DNA of 64,000 nucleotides from Clusia tigrina (Eukaryota; Arthropoda; Insecta; Diptera; Clusiidae), in NCBI GenBank assembly GCA_920105625.2, contig OV050030.1, forward strand, positions 347,369,477 to 347,433,476, given 5' to 3'. The notes below the pieces were generated by a model. It was not told the origin of the DNA, searched no databases, and saw only the letters and a program-made list of their open reading frames with translations. The position numbers and the translations under genes are program-made. Each line of letters starts with the position of its first letter. Positions within the stretch are counted from its first letter, which is position 1. This document shows positions 1-11,358 of this stretch, piece by piece.

Positions 1-62
1 TCTCAGATGGCATGTAAAATCAACAGCCTAACTATCGACAGCGTAGTAAATGGAAAAAATTC

Positions 63-317
63 GTGGTTCAATTGGATACGGGCGCATCACATTCCATAAT
101 TAGAAGGGATCTCGTTCGGGAAATCGAGCTGCTTCTGGGAATAAGATTGCGTACGGCAACTGGTGATGATACACCGGAACTGGGAAAAGTTACACGGAAA
201 ATCACTATCGGCACCACAACAGTGAAGCACGAGTTTGTAGTTGCGGATATTGTGGACGAATTTATCTTAGGTGTGGATTTTATGCTTCGGAATGGATTCA
301 CCCTAGATTTCAAATGA
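63..317 (+). pseudogene. Ty3/gypsy aspartic protease domain
   Basis: The reading frame contains the retropepsin active-site motif LDTGAS near its start and the flap/hydrophobic pattern ILGVDFML near its end, which together define a retroviral-type protease monomer of about 80 residues. It would act as a dimer to mature the Gag-Pol polyprotein. The frame closes with TGA at 315-317, whereas in a working element it would run on into RT, so the copy is broken here. The true start is upstream in gag-pol and not in this short frame. Confidence 0.8.
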
Positions 318-535
318 CACATGTTGAAATACAGAAATTCCGTTATCCGTTGGTGAGGATACGTATGGAGGTATCCGACAAGCCATTGTATCGCGGCGGA
401 CAAAAATCCCAGCAAAGTCAGAGGCAGTTATATGGGAAAAATGGACAAGTTGTGGGTTCTGGAGAATGATGAAAAATTTGCACTGGATGACATCATAATA
501 GGAAAACTTTCGTTGAAGAACAGCAGAACAGAATA

Positions 536-1590
536 GTGCCAATAGGAGTGGTCAATATTGAAAATTCCGGTAGAACCATAGAGAAAGGACAGATAATTGA
601 AAATTGCCGGGCAATTTCGGCAATTGTAAACTGTAAAAGCCAGCCGCGAGACACAAAAATGAAGATACCAGCTAATAAAAAGGCACTCGACGATCCGACG
701 AAAGAATGGAGTAAAGACTTATCCAAAGAGCAGAGGCAGACGGCCAGCCAACTTTTGGCAAGACATTGGTCAGTGTTTGCTGAAAAGGTTAAAAACGAAG
801 GCAGAACAAAGATGGTGAAACACACAATCAACACTGGTGATGCCAAATCCATTCGTCTAGCATCAAGAAGAGTACCTCTGGCAAAGAGAGCAGAGGTGAA
901 TGCGTTGCTGAAGGAAATGCATCAGAACAACGTCATTGAGCCTTCAGCCAGCCCCTGGAGTTCTCCAGTGGTGCTATTCAAGATGAAGGATGGCTCCACA
1001 CGTTTCTGTGTAGATTATCGTAAAATAAATGAGGTAACGAAGAAAGATAGTTATCCATTACCTCGCATCGACGATACGTTGGACACACTTTCTGGTTCAA
1101 ATTGGTTTTCAACGCTGGATTTACAAAGCGGATATTAGCAAGTGGCAGTTGACGAACAAGACAAGGAAAAGACAGCATTCAGTGCCGGTGATGACTATGG
1201 CAATTATTGGTAATGCCATTCGGGCTGTGTAATGCTCCAGCTACATTTGAAGGCCTAATGGAACATGTGCTAAAGGTTCTCCACTGGAAAACCTATCTGG
1301 TGTACCTAGATGACATCATCTTTATTGGAAAGGACTTCGAGGACCACTTGAAGACTTTGGAAGAAGTATTGATGCGCAAGAAATGCTCGTTCTTCAAGAA
1401 AGAAGTCGAGTACCTTGAACATAAATTCGCACCTGAAAGAGTACACACAGATCCAGATAAGATAGACTCAGGAAGTAGTGGCCAAGACCAACTATTTTGC
1501 ATGAGCTACGCAGCTTCTTGGGTCTTTGCACCTATTACAGACGCTTTGTTCCAAGCTTTCCAGGCGTGGCTGGTAGTCTGCATGCATTAA
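536..1590 (+). pseudogene. Ty3/gypsy reverse transcriptase, broken
   Basis: The frame carries RT landmarks: the thumb-proximal SPWSSPVVLFKMKDGSTRFCV region, DYRKINEVTKKDSYPLPRID and FSTLDLQSGY, then after two stops MPFGLCNAPATFE and the catalytic YLDD box (VYLDDIIF, about 1301-1324). RT copies element RNA into DNA inside virus-like particles. A TAG at about 1136-1138, a TAA near 1211 and a frame change near 1460-1500 prevent a full protein. The region upstream from 320 to 535 reads as linker between protease and RT in other frames. Confidence 0.85.
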
Positions 1591-2594
1591 CGAGGAAGAA
1601 TTGTCCTTTTGAGTGGAAAAGCGAACAGGAGAAGGCATTCAACAGTTTGAAAGAGCTATTGTGTACAGCTCCGATCCTTGCCTATCCAATACCGGGCGAA
1701 CAATTTATTTTGGATACAGATGCAAGTGGATTCGGGATTGGAGGTGTTCTGTCGCAAGTTATTGACGGACATGAAAGAGTCATAGCCTACTTCAGCAAGA
1801 TCTTATCAAATCCAGAGCGAAATTACTGTGTAACACGGAGAGAACTTTTGGCGGTTATGCAGTGCGTGAAGCACTTTAACAAGTACTTGTATGGACAAAA
1901 GTTCTTGTTGAGAACGGATCACGCTGTTCTGCGCTGGCTATTAAAGTTCAAAAATCCCGAAGGTCAGGTTGCGAGATGGATTGAGAGACTCCAAAGCTAC
2001 GATTTAACAATAGAACATCGCAGAGGCGGAAGCCACGGGAATGGTGATGCATTATCACGACGTCCTTGCAGTATGGAATGTAAGCACTGTTCTAAAGCTG
2101 AAGGGAAAGAAGGAGTAGTCGATGTACGCTTAATGGCTGTTTTACCAGACGATGAACGAACAGCGGAAAAGATAAAAGAAGAACAACGAAATGACCCAGA
2201 TTTGGCAAAAATCGTATCAAGTAAGAATGAAGTAAAACGGCCTGATTGGAACGAAATCTCGACTGAAAGTCCCATAGCTAAAGCATATTGGGCTCAATGG
2301 AATAGCTTAAAGCACCAAGATGGATGCCTATTCCGCCTCTGGGAGAGCGAAGATGGAAAAACCACGATGAACTTGATTGTGGTACCCAAGGCAAGAATAA
2401 GCGAAATTCTCAGGGAATACCATAGTGGGCCAAACGGAGGGCATTTGGGAATAACAAAAACAGTCGAGAAAATTAAAACACGATTTTATTGGGTTGGTTG
2501 CCAGCAATCGGTAGTTGACTGGATTAGTGCTTGTGAAAAGTGTACAGCTGCCAAGGGACCGAACCTTCGCAGTCAGGGGAAAATGCATTTATAA
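1497..2594 (+). pseudogene. Ty3/gypsy RT tail, RNase H and integrase zinc domain
   Basis: It starts with the RT connection motif LRSFLGLCTYYRRFVPSF, then a Ty3-type RNase H with ILDTDASGFGIGGVLSQ, the RRELLAV helix and RTDHAVLRWLL. Next comes the H2C2 integrase zinc domain, H..GGHLGITKTVEKI..FYW ending in CEKCTAAKG. The frame is long and clean (365 residues) but stops at 2594 between the zinc domain and the integrase core. The start given is only the frame limit; the protein would continue from RT. Confidence 0.88.
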
Positions 2595-2609
2595 ACGTGG
2601 GAGCACCAT

Positions 2610-3325
2610 TTGAGCGCAATTATTGCAATGGGCATAGCAGGTCCGTTTCCAATTAGTGATTCCGGCAACAAATATGTTCTTGTCGTAATCGACTATTTTA
2701 GTAAATGGCCAGAAGTATATCCCATCCCCGATCAAGAAGCTACGACCATTGCAGATGCATTTATCAATAATTGGGTCTGCAGATTCGGAGCTCCCCTCGA
2801 GTTGCACTCGGATCAAGGCAGAAATTTCGAGTCAACGATATTCAGGGAAATGAATGAATTGATGGACAACGCAAAACTCGTACAACCCCTTTGCTACCAC
2901 AATCCGATGGAATGGTTGAAAGATTTAATCGTACGCTTGAGGAACACCTAAGGAAAGTCGTGGACAGAAACCAGAAAGATTGGGACCAACACATATAACT
3001 GTTCTTAATGGCATACCGATCGGCAACTCACGATACAACATCTACAATACCAGCTAAGACTATTTTCGGTTGTGACATAAGATTACCTGCAGATCTGAAA
3101 TTCGGTGCCTACTCATCTACGGAAAATTCATGTAGTACTAATGTAGCTGACAAACGAAGACAGTTGAATGAAATTCATGGAAACATCAGAAAGCGCACAC
3201 AACTGATGAGTGTTAAAATGAAAGCCAGATATAATGTACGAGCAAACTCTAAGGGATTTCAGGAAGGGCAGCTAGTTATGCTTCATAATCCACAAACGAA
3301 AAAGGGATTATCGCCAAAACTGTAA
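2610..3325 (+). pseudogene. Ty3/gypsy integrase core and C-terminal part, broken
   Basis: The core shows AGPFPISDSGNKYVLVVIDYFSKWPEVYP-type residues and the second catalytic aspartate in LHSDQGRNFES. At 2631-2633 the codon that should be the first catalytic aspartate reads GGC (glycine). The frame ends at 2951, and a second frame (3008-3325) holds the C-terminal segment with AYRSATHDTTSTIPAKTIFG and the later basic tail. Integrase inserts the cDNA into the host chromosome; this copy could not do so. Confidence 0.82.
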
Positions 3326-3479
3326 ACACACTGGGAAGGCCCTTATAATGTGATAAAGCGCATCAACGGTGTAGTATACTGCATCCAGTTTGTTGGAAAT
3401 GTCAGGAGCAAATTGAAAGTCGTTCATTCGGGTTGCAGTACTATCCTTGTTCGGGACAAACAAGATTAAGGGAGGACAG

Positions 3480-4014
3480 TGAAACGTGATTGCATACTTT
3501 TAGGATCCCATCTGGAGTTTGAGAATGAGTGCACCACCCTGTGTATTTATTAGTAAAGACACGAACTATTCGAAAAAAAGCTTCTTTCGTTGTAGAGATA
3601 GTGGTGTAAAGAATGTTCTCGGAAATGAAAACGTGGTATATATAAGATTCTAGAAATATCCAGAAACTTCTACGCAATTGTAGAAGTTTCTGCCTCAACC
3701 ATTCAAAGCTATAGAACCACAAGACTGTTCAAAGTCGAACACAGTCGAACAGAGACAGTGTGTAAATTAATTATTAAAAAAAGTGATTAATGAATTGTGA
3801 AATAAAGCGCAAATTGTAACAAAGTAAACTTTAAGCCTAATATTAAATGTGTAAATTGCAATAATTCAATAAAGTTAGTTATTTTAATTTAACCAGCGAT
3901 TGTTTGATTACTACACGATCCAGTGGTACGAATCCATGTACAGAGGGTTAGAGTAAATTGTCATTAGGGCAATTTCGTAACCGAATGAATTGTCAAGAGG
4001 GCAATTTCGTAACA
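3480..4014 (+). repeat. Probable 3' LTR of the gypsy element
   Basis: A purine-rich tract (aagattaagggaggaca, about 3463-3478) ends the coding part, and a TG start follows at 3480. A TATA-like stretch (about 3640-3650), two AATAAA signals (about 3802 and 3868) and a final aaca at 4011-4014 fit an LTR of about 535 bp. The last 60 bp contain a duplicated gggcaatttcgtaac. No second LTR is in the window, so the ends are inferred. Confidence 0.5.
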
Positions 4015-4089
4015 ATATGTACTTGATTTGGTGAGTTTTTTAACTACAAATATGGTAATTTTATTCCCAGCACCTTAAAAATGATAAAA

Positions 4090-4480
4090 AGGGTTATAAA
4101 AAGTTTGTGCGGTTGAAAGATTTTTCAACTACAAGAAGGAGGCAGGTATGGAAATAAGTATACTCATATGCTGAAAATCACTGAGCAATTTTCATTTTTG
4201 TCCATCTGTTTGTCTGTTGCCGCTTTTTCTACACCGTTAAAGATATTTTAATGAAAGTTTGCAAAAGTTGGACAAAGATACAGAACCAGATGGATTTATG
4301 AACCGATTTTGACAAATACCACGCCCACCTCCTATATATGGAACTTTTTGCACCTTTTTTGACTTCGGTCCAATTGATGGAATAGTGACGCAATTATGTA
4401 GTTATATTGATGTAGATCCTACTAAACAATATGCAAAAAGCGGGCGATATATATTAATGGCCACGCCTAATAACTATTAA
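4090..4480 (-). repeat. Copy of dispersed non-coding repeat (reversed)
   Basis: Read on the minus strand this stretch matches the 3' part of the repeats at 36823-37420 and 60469-62430. It shares the caatctggttctgtatct-type segment, the gcaaaatttcattaa segment, gaaaaa(g)tggcaacagac and repeated ggcgtgg words. The copy is decayed and its ends are not clear. The rest of 4015-5250 is AT-rich with no gene that I can see. Confidence 0.6.
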
Positions 4481-5249
4481 CAAATATTCATAACTTAAGA
4501 TATATTAGAGATTTATGGACGAAATTTTATAAGAAGCAGCATGTGGACATTATAAAACTAACTGCAAAAAATTAATTTGATCAAATAAAGGCCACTCCTC
4601 CCTCTATTATAATCAACTCAGGGTATCCTACCAAAAATAATATCTCATTCCACCACGCTCTTAACTACTGTGTCTGATTATTACCCCTCTTTTGTTCCGT
4701 TAAGTATCTGTATTAAGTTTACTAACTAAGTAAACTAAGTAAAGAATATACCCTAAAAAGTTAGTGTCGATCAGGCATAATTAGCATGTTCACTAAAAAA
4801 ATAATGTACTATGACAGCACTGAAATGTAATAAAATAGAGAGAGAGACTTAACGGAACAAATGTGGGGTAATTATGGCAAAAAACAAATAGAACAGACAC
4901 TTGATATTAATATATTTGTGCGAGTTCTGCTGGTGTGAGAATATTTTTAAATTAATGTATGTGTGGTAACATACGCAATTGTAACTACTGTATGCAACTT
5001 GCTTTGTCAATAAATTCGATGAGAAATAATCTTAATTTTTTGTATTTAGTTCAAAGTTTGGAGCCTAATCTCTTATTGATTTTGACATAAATGATCTTAC
5101 CTATATTTTTCCCGCACAGCAGACTTATGTATATTAAATTTAAATCAATTCACTTTGCAATTTATTCTAATTAACTCCAATAAAAATAAAATCGTAATTG
5201 ATTATGAAGTAAGGTATATTTAGTTTTGTCAAATTATGTCTAGTCCCAC

Positions 5250-5600
5250 GATATGCTTAGCTTCACAGTCAAAAAGGAAAGGAAGAAGTACGTGCCAAAC
5301 TTCTAAAGGCGAGACTGTGGACTCTCTCACTCATTGTCACGCAACGTACTCCATTGGCGTGAACATGTAGAGAACTTGCCAGTTGCGGGAACATAGCGCC
5401 CCTCTTGCAGTAACTGCAACATGATGTCAATGAAGTGAATGGCGGTGAAATGCGTCTATAAAATGGATGCAAAGTCTTCTGGAGGAGCCATATTGAATAA
5501 ACAAAGAAAATTGAAAAAGGTCTCTAGTAACTAGGTCTATAGTAACTAGGGGTTTTTGTGGATTACACCGTCATGATCGAAATTCGAAGTTAGTTTGTCG
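5250..5600. other. Unassigned GC-richer stretch, possibly LTR-derived
   Basis: This lies just past the 3' end of the minus-strand BEL pol relic, where its 3' LTR would be expected. It contains tctataaaatgg (about 5455) and aataaac (about 5497) on the plus strand and a short duplication, tagtaactagg. No matching second copy is in the window, so an LTR identity cannot be shown. Confidence 0.25.
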
Positions 5601-5819
5601 GAATCTGCCTTAGTTTATGGATTGGTTGTGTCAGTGGTCCGCTCTTAATAATGAGGTCTACCACTTGGACCCGGTCATTCTTTCCACGGTATATTTTTTC
5701 AATGCGCGCAATATATTTTTTCATTATTGTGCTGTGGTCGTGTCATGCCGGATGACCACAAGATCGCCAACTTTAGCATTAACATGGGGTCTTCCATTTG
5801 TTACGTTTGTCCAATTCCT

Positions 5820-6580
5820 TCAATAAATCGTTTTTCCATCGGTTACAAAATCTTGAGCAATAGCTCTAATATTTTGCCATCGGTTGAACAAATTGATGGA
5901 GTCGGGAGCAGTGTCAGGCTCGGCCGGAGACAATAATTGGCCACCAATTAAGAAGTGCCCGGGAGTAAGTGCTGTCAAGTCGGTTGGGTCGGAAGAACTG
6001 GTACTTAACGGACGTGGGTTCATCCATGCTTCGACCCGGGACACAATAGTTGTAAGCTCTTAAAATGTGTATTTGTTATTGTCCGATAGTTCAGCTTTGA
6101 CCGCAAATTCCTAAAGACCGCCCAGATGCGATATTGTAATCGAATCAGATTTAATTACTCTTTGGTCTACTGTTGCTTCCACTTCGGGTATCATTTGTGA
6201 GGGCCATTACGCTGTTTCCAGAACTAGCCCAGACAGACCGTGCCACCACAACACACAATGAGACAACTCATGTGCGTATTTGCCCCGAGTAGCGGTATCT
6301 GCGGGATTCGAATGAGAATTAACGTGAGCCCAGTGGCCAGTACCAACTTTCTCTTAGATAAGTGAGACGCGATTTGCAAAAAATGTTGTCCACGTACGAG
6401 CAAGTTTCTTAAGCCAATCGAGAAAAAATATCGAATCTGCCTAGAAGTAAGTTATATAGGATGTGAAAGGAAGCTGTCTCAATGCCATTTCCGATAGATT
6501 CGGTGCCAGAACTGCACCACAAAGTTCCAAACTTGGTAGAGAATCCGACTTTATTGGACTCACCTTTGATTTGGCGGTAA
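5820..6580 (-). pseudogene. BEL/Pao RNase H to integrase C-terminal relic
   Basis: Minus-strand reading gives SLPSLELCGAVLAPNL (RNase H), WTTFFANRVSLI, then HVNSHSNPADTATRG. After about 6150 it reads ISHLGGL and the frame VEAWMNPRPLSTSSSDPTDL with TPGHFLIGG, which is the domain at the end of BEL integrase (DUF5641). The H2C2 and DDE parts of integrase are not found between them, so an internal deletion is likely. Confidence 0.75.
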
Positions 6581-6764
6581 CATGGTGGTATGAAACTGAT
6601 CCATTGTCGCTAACATGGGCGTAAATAATGGCTGGACCAGGAAGAAAAACACTTCAGTATTGGCGTTCTATCTAATACTTAGAGTTTTGGCGGTGCTCTT
6701 AGCAGACAATGTTGATCGGACGGTATTCATTCAAGAGTTTCACGGTAGTTGGAAGGCCCCTTCC

Positions 6765-7300
6765 TTAGCTCGAAGCAACCTGCTGAATGTTTTTGATGTC
6801 GTCACGAGCATGAATCACAGAGGCAACCGAGTTAGCATCCGCTAGGACATCATCTACGTATATATTTTCACGCAAAATGAGAGCTTCTTTTGGAAAACGG
6901 TGGCGTTGATCAAATACCAATTGGTGGGGAGTACGTCCGACAGTTAACTCCAAAAGGTATTGTCGTCAATTCGAAGTCCTGTAACTCCTGATATGGAGTT
7001 TCTCGAGAGAATAAGCGCTGATAACCTGTCTGATTAACTAAAATTTTGTCGGTACATCTTCTGAATGTCGGCAATAAAAACAATTTTATATAAGAATGGT
7101 GAAATCCTGTTGTAGCATCGGACCAACTTGAAAAATATCTTTTAAGCTGCGACTGCTCGAAATATTACACCCAGCTTCGCGGTGGTGCGGTCACGTTTGA
7201 TGACCACATGATGGGGCAGATAATAATGTCGTAGAGCGATGTTGCCAGGAGGTTGCATTACTGGCATCATATGTCCTAAGTATATATATTCGGTTAGAAC
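6765..7300 (-). pseudogene. BEL/Pao reverse transcriptase relic
   Basis: The frame ending at 7142 carries HYYLPHHVVIKRDRTTAKL, the conserved N-terminal edge of BEL RT. The frame 6953-6765 carries the catalytic box NIYVDDVLA with FPKEALILREN before it. The middle of the palm is missing or scrambled between about 6960 and 7140. Confidence 0.75.
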
Positions 7301-7628
7301 TTGGTAGTATTTTAGCTTCAACTCTGGGCACTGTATCAATGTTCGTTCATTGCAGAAAAACTGCATACACGCGATGAACCACTTTTGTCTTAAAGATTCA
7401 TATGCGCCATGATTTATTGATTGAAGATTTCCGAGTCGTTTTTGTGTACATTTCTTCGCACTCAAAGTCGGCCTGCGAGATGCGTGGAGGCGCATAAACT
7501 TCGTCCATTTCCCAGATCTTCTTGAGTTGTACGTCAAGGGAAGCTTCTGTAAAGTGGGCAGATACAGAAGCATGGACTGATGTGTCGCGTGCTGCAGCCA
7601 AGGTGTGTATCCACCCAAATGACGTGCT

Positions 7629-8096
7629 TTATGCCACAAGTGAATTGAGGGTATTACTTTTGAGTCCTTCATGTATAATAAGAGGATTGGAGAACGATGG
7701 GTCCGCATAATCCAGACGTGACAATAAATTAAGTGGTTCAGGATCAAGCACATATGAAGAGAGTGTGACAGTGATTTTAGGATCCACGAAAGCGGAGACC
7801 ACCAGTTGGAACTTGCTATCCTGTAACGAACCAATCCAAAAAGAAGATAATTGATTCGAGTTAATTCTGACGACATCATTAAGACCGGATATCGTAGTAG
7901 CGCATCTTTTGCATGGTAAACACAACAAACGCTTTAGCCTTTTTGAGACAAAGGATGGTTCCGAAGCGTGGTCAATTAAAACAAGAACAGTATGTGTTGA
8001 TCCGAGATGGAATACTAACACAATATTTGTGCCTAAAAGAACGCCTTTTGATGTAGTGTTGAGACATGTAGTGAACTGTTGTACTGACTTTTCCAC
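7629..8096 (-). pseudogene. BEL/Pao retropepsin-like protease relic
   Basis: The frame contains GTNIVLVFHLGSTHTVLVLI, then DHASEPSFVSKRLKRLLCLP. This aligns by pattern with the BEL protease in which an (A)LID(S/P)GSE(A)SF motif follows an LLGT start. The active-site glycine position reads HAS, so activity is unlikely. The tail (LSRLDYADPSFSNPL.I..GLKSN) is the usual post-protease linker. Neighbours are gag upstream and the RT start at 7142-7300. Confidence 0.7.
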
Positions 8097-8365
8097 TATA
8101 GTGGGCTATATTTGATTGCTTTGATTTGCGCTGTAATCAATCGTCAAATTATTTGACGGATGTTTGGCCGAGGAGTTGCAATTTCTGACGAAGGGTGCAA
8201 GAGTAAATGTAGTCGAGTACGTATCGCGAAGCAGGATATAATGGTGACATTGTAGGCATTTAGAGCAAGTGTTTTTACTTGGACAGTGCTATAATAAATG
8301 ATGTTTTGACAAACAATTGAAATAGTGGCCCAACTTCTTGACAGTAGCAGTACGATCCTCTATTG

Positions 8366-9310
8366 TTAGTCGCTCAAACTGTCGACAGGCGTAAATCGGA
8401 TGCTTATGTGCACTGTACACTGAAGAACTTGTGCGCTTGATGCGATGATGCCAGGATTGTTCCCTGTAAGAGATGTAGTAGGAGAACTCAAATCGGGCAT
8501 GGCTTCAATCGTTTGGAACCATTCCGTCAAGAAATCGTCCAACTGCTTCCATTGCGTAATATCAAACTTGCTTTTTAATGACTGTTCCCAGAGAGATATA
8601 GAGCTAATCAATCACATTAAAACAAAGATGACATCCAAATAAAAGCTGTAGCGGCGCCACAATCTTGGTTGATTGTAGCGCCGCGTTACAAGTAGTAAAA
8701 CTTTGCTGCAGCTCCTTCTGAGCGGGGCCATAATCAGACTTCCAATATGGGAGGTTAAAAAGGGTCTTAAGTTGGTTGTTTATGGAGATACGCTGGGTTT
8801 CATACCTGTCTATCAGATTTTCCCACGCCGTCGTAAATCCATCATTGGTAAGCGGATCTAGCTGCACAATGTCACGAGCCTCGCAAAGTTGTCTTCTGTA
8901 GTAGATGAAAGAGTTTCTCCACATTAGATAACCGCGAATTATTTATTTATTTATATATACGAGTATATATGGCGGTGAACAGGTCACGAAATGAGGTCCA
9001 TTGTAGATAATCCCTTTGCATTTGATGATCGATGTACAGGTTCCAATAAAGCAAGTGCGATAATATTGGCAGTTTACGGCTCTGCAGCATAGTCATACAC
9101 TGTATGTAGCGGCTGTAGGCTGCAGAGTACATATTTTCTCTCATAAACTTATCTTCTTTGAGAAGTTCTCCTTCTCCTAAGCACTACAGATAACCCAAAT
9201 CAATCTGCCGCATTACTTTGGCAGGAGTGTCTTGATGCAGCTTTGAGACAAACTCATTCGATTCGTAGATATTCGAAGGCTCAATATTGTTTGACAGCGG
9301 ATGCAATGCC
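8366..9310 (-). pseudogene. BEL/Pao gag relic (DUF1759 type)
   Basis: Three minus-strand frames (9144-8947, 8924-8604, 8611-8366) give successive pieces of the BEL gag domain. These are DYLQWTSFRDLFTAIY, ARDIVQLDPLTNDGFTTAWENLIDRYE with NQLKTLFNLPYW, and then LWEQSLKSKFDITQWKQLDDFLTEWFQ. The family normally forms the capsid of virus-like particles. The frames are shifted relative to each other, and a small AT-rich insertion sits at about 8935-8965. Confidence 0.8.
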
Positions 9311-9648
9311 AATATAAAAAAAATTTATTTTTAAAATTATTTGGTGAGTCTACTTTCGCTTGTTGTAACGTTTTTCAATTTGCACACACAACTGTACACA
9401 AAAATTCAAAGACAACACACAATGAGGTATCGGATACTGTTTTCGGAGCTTAATTAAAATTTTTTTTTTTTTACAATAATCATGTAATTGTTTGGTATCC
9501 GATAAAAATAGATATAATTATACAAAACAATTTTTACTGTAAAGTTATTGGAATCTGAGTAGTGAACTGTCAAAGTTGCTCTATTTTTGGTTTTAGTTGC
9601 ACACAAACATAAACCGAAATTTTTATGTGCTTTTAATATATATTTTAT
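9311..9648. other. AT-rich spacer
   Basis: It is low in complexity, with poly-A and poly-T runs. I see no ORF, repeat partner or RNA signature. Confidence 0.6.
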
Positions 9649-9719
9649 ATTATTATTATTATTAACAGGCTAAAAGAACACCGCGACCTAAAAGATCTAT
9701 TGAGCAGCCTTGTACCCAA

Positions 9720-10052
9720 CTAAAACAGTCCTAGACTATTTATAAATTTCGTAACTGCTGTGGGCTTAATTTTAACTAGGTGATTTGGAGATATGAACCC
9801 ACTCCCTAAGTAATTATGTCTGCCTCTTACCACCGCTGGGCAAGTGCACAGAATATGTTCTGCTGTTTTCTGCTCCTCTTGACAGCGTCGACAGGAATCG
9901 TCTTCCACCACGCCTATTTTTTTCAGATGGTAATTTAGTCTACAGTGTCCTGTTAAAAGTTCAGTATAGAGTTTGTTGTCATTTCTGCTGAGGTTTAAAG
10001 AAGCACCTACCCTGATGTGTTCAGGATCAATGAGTAGTCTCGACTGCCGCAT
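9720..10052 (-). pseudogene. LINE ORF2 C-terminal zinc-knuckle region
   Basis: It reads LLTGHCRLNYHLKKIGVVED, then CRRCQEEQKTAEHILCTC. That is the CCHC-like knuckle placed after RNase H in LINEs of the I/LOA/R1 group. The frame ends at 9720 and the (TAA)n tail follows 60 bp later, so this is the natural 3' end of the element. Confidence 0.82.
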
Positions 10053-10058
10053 GCCTTT

Positions 10059-10797
10059 TTAGACTCTCCAGTAGTTTAGCAGACCTCGTTTTTCCTGTTC
10101 GCGCAACAAGTTATTTGTGAAGCTACTGTTTACCCCACAGAAGGGTTCTGGACCTATAAAGGCAGTGACTGCACCCCTTTTTGCCAAAGAGTCTGCCATT
10201 TCGTTGCCCTCATGTCCCTCATGCCCCGGTACCCACATTAGCGTAACAGAGTTTCTCGCTGCTATGGTATTGAGAACTTTAGAGCATTCCCAGACCAGCT
10301 TTGATTGCAATGAGAAGTTTATTAATGATTTCAGAACTGCCTGGCTAGCTGGGAGCATGCATATTTTGGTGTTGCGTGTACCCCTGCGTAGACATTCTCT
10401 AGCACATAACTCTAAAGCGTGGACCTCCGCCTGAAAAATGGAAGCTGTTTTTCCCATTGCAATTGCTATTTGGAAATTTGGCCCTACAATTCCAGCTCCT
10501 GCACTGCCACCCATCTGTATACCACAACTGTGAGTCCTGTTTTATTATTATTTCATTGTTTCTCCAAGCTGAACGGTCACTGATGACCACTTTGAAGTGC
10601 TTGGAGAAATCTAATTTTCTGTCCATTTTGTCGAAGACCATGAGGCACGGAGAATTCCAGACGGTGTCCAGAATCTTTGTGTGCCCCGATAGATTGCCTT
10701 CTCTAAGATGGGCTAGATTAGGTAGCCTTACGGCCGCGCTGGCCGCCATCCTTTTAACTACAAGGTGTAGAGGAGTCAGTCCAGTGATCATTCCCAA
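10059..10797 (-). pseudogene. LINE thumb and RNase H domain, frameshifted
   Basis: The frame 10797-10399 shows the linker before RNase H (GMITGLTPLHLVVKRMAASAAVRL). The frame 10514-10059 shows an RNase HI fold with TASIFQAEVHALELCA, an altered SDSQ motif (LPASQAVLKSL) and TLMWVPGHEGHEGNEMADSLA. RNase H in I and LOA LINEs degrades the RNA template strand. The first catalytic aspartate region lies at the frame break near 10515. Confidence 0.82.
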
Positions 10798-11139
10798 AGC
10801 TAGTGTGGGGCAAGTTCCAATTGCTCACGTCACACTCAAGCAGGCTATAACGTGAATCTTGTTAAGAGTCATCTGAGCTTTTGTTTGGTTTACTTTTGGC
10901 CACCATACCAACGACGCGTATGTACTATTATTGTTTTATATGACCACGCCATCATTTGTGGCCGTAGTCCCCATGTTTTACCGTACAACATATGGCAAGC
11001 GTAGGTTGCTCTTAAGGCTTTACTAGTTATGTATGATAAATGGTTTTTCCAAGTTAGAGTTTTGTCTAGGATTACTCCCAGAGATTTATTTTTTTGGACA
11101 TTGTTAAGTTCGTGGTCCCTACACTTAAGGTCCCCAGAT

Positions 11140-11358
11140 TCAGTTTCCTTCTTTTGGTGAAGGGTACCACGTTTTATTCGGATTTATCGATAGTCCTTTC
11201 TCCTGACACCAGTTTTCAGTGATATCAAGAGCTAGTTGCATGCGATCTGTTTTGGTAGAGTCAAACTTGTCTCTGACCATAATTACCAAATCATCCACAA
11301 AGCCCTGAACTTCGTATCCGAGGACATTGAGAGTTTGTAAGAGCTCGTCGATAACCAA
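11140..11358 (-). pseudogene. LINE reverse transcriptase fragment
   Basis: It contains VQGFVDDLVIMVRDKF, the catalytic box (FVDD in place of YADD), followed by ITENWCQEKGLSINPNKT, the conserved segment after the box in I/R1/LOA elements. Upstream RT is absent (5' truncation). The next segment, from about 11120 to 10800, reads as decayed RT thumb in shifted frames. Confidence 0.78.

Larger units (their letters stand above)
1..4014 (+). mobile_element. Ty3/gypsy LTR retrotransposon, 3' part (5' end outside window)
   Basis: The order protease, reverse transcriptase, RNase H, integrase, polypurine tract and LTR runs continuously on the plus strand, which is the Ty3/gypsy order. The 5' LTR and gag lie left of the window. 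In-frame stops and frameshifts break pol, for example a TAG straight after the RT motif LDLQSGY near 1137 and a TAA near 1211. The first integrase aspartate is also lost. This is an inactive copy. The clade (mdg1, mdg3 or other) cannot be fixed by eye. Confidence 0.9.
5600..9310 (-). mobile_element. Decayed BEL/Pao retrotransposon
   Basis: On the minus strand the order from 9310 down to 5600 is gag, protease, RT, RNase H and the integrase C-terminal domain, which is the BEL/Pao order. All parts are broken by stops and frameshifts. The integrase catalytic core seems to be missing: RNase H-side sequence (LELCGAV, NPADTATRG) jumps near 6150 to the integrase C-terminal TPGHFLIGG region. I see no confirmed LTR. 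Confidence 0.8.
9649..11358 (-). mobile_element. I/LOA-type LINE, 5'-truncated
   Basis: On the minus strand, pieces of ORF2 follow in order: RT (YVDD-like box), thumb, RNase H and a C-terminal zinc knuckle. A tail of TAA repeats ends the element (tattattattattatta at 9649-9664 on the plus strand). TAA-repeat tails are known from the I clade of LINEs. The element stops near 11358 inside RT, which is typical 5' truncation. Frames are broken at about 10515 and between 10797 and 11140. Confidence 0.82.
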
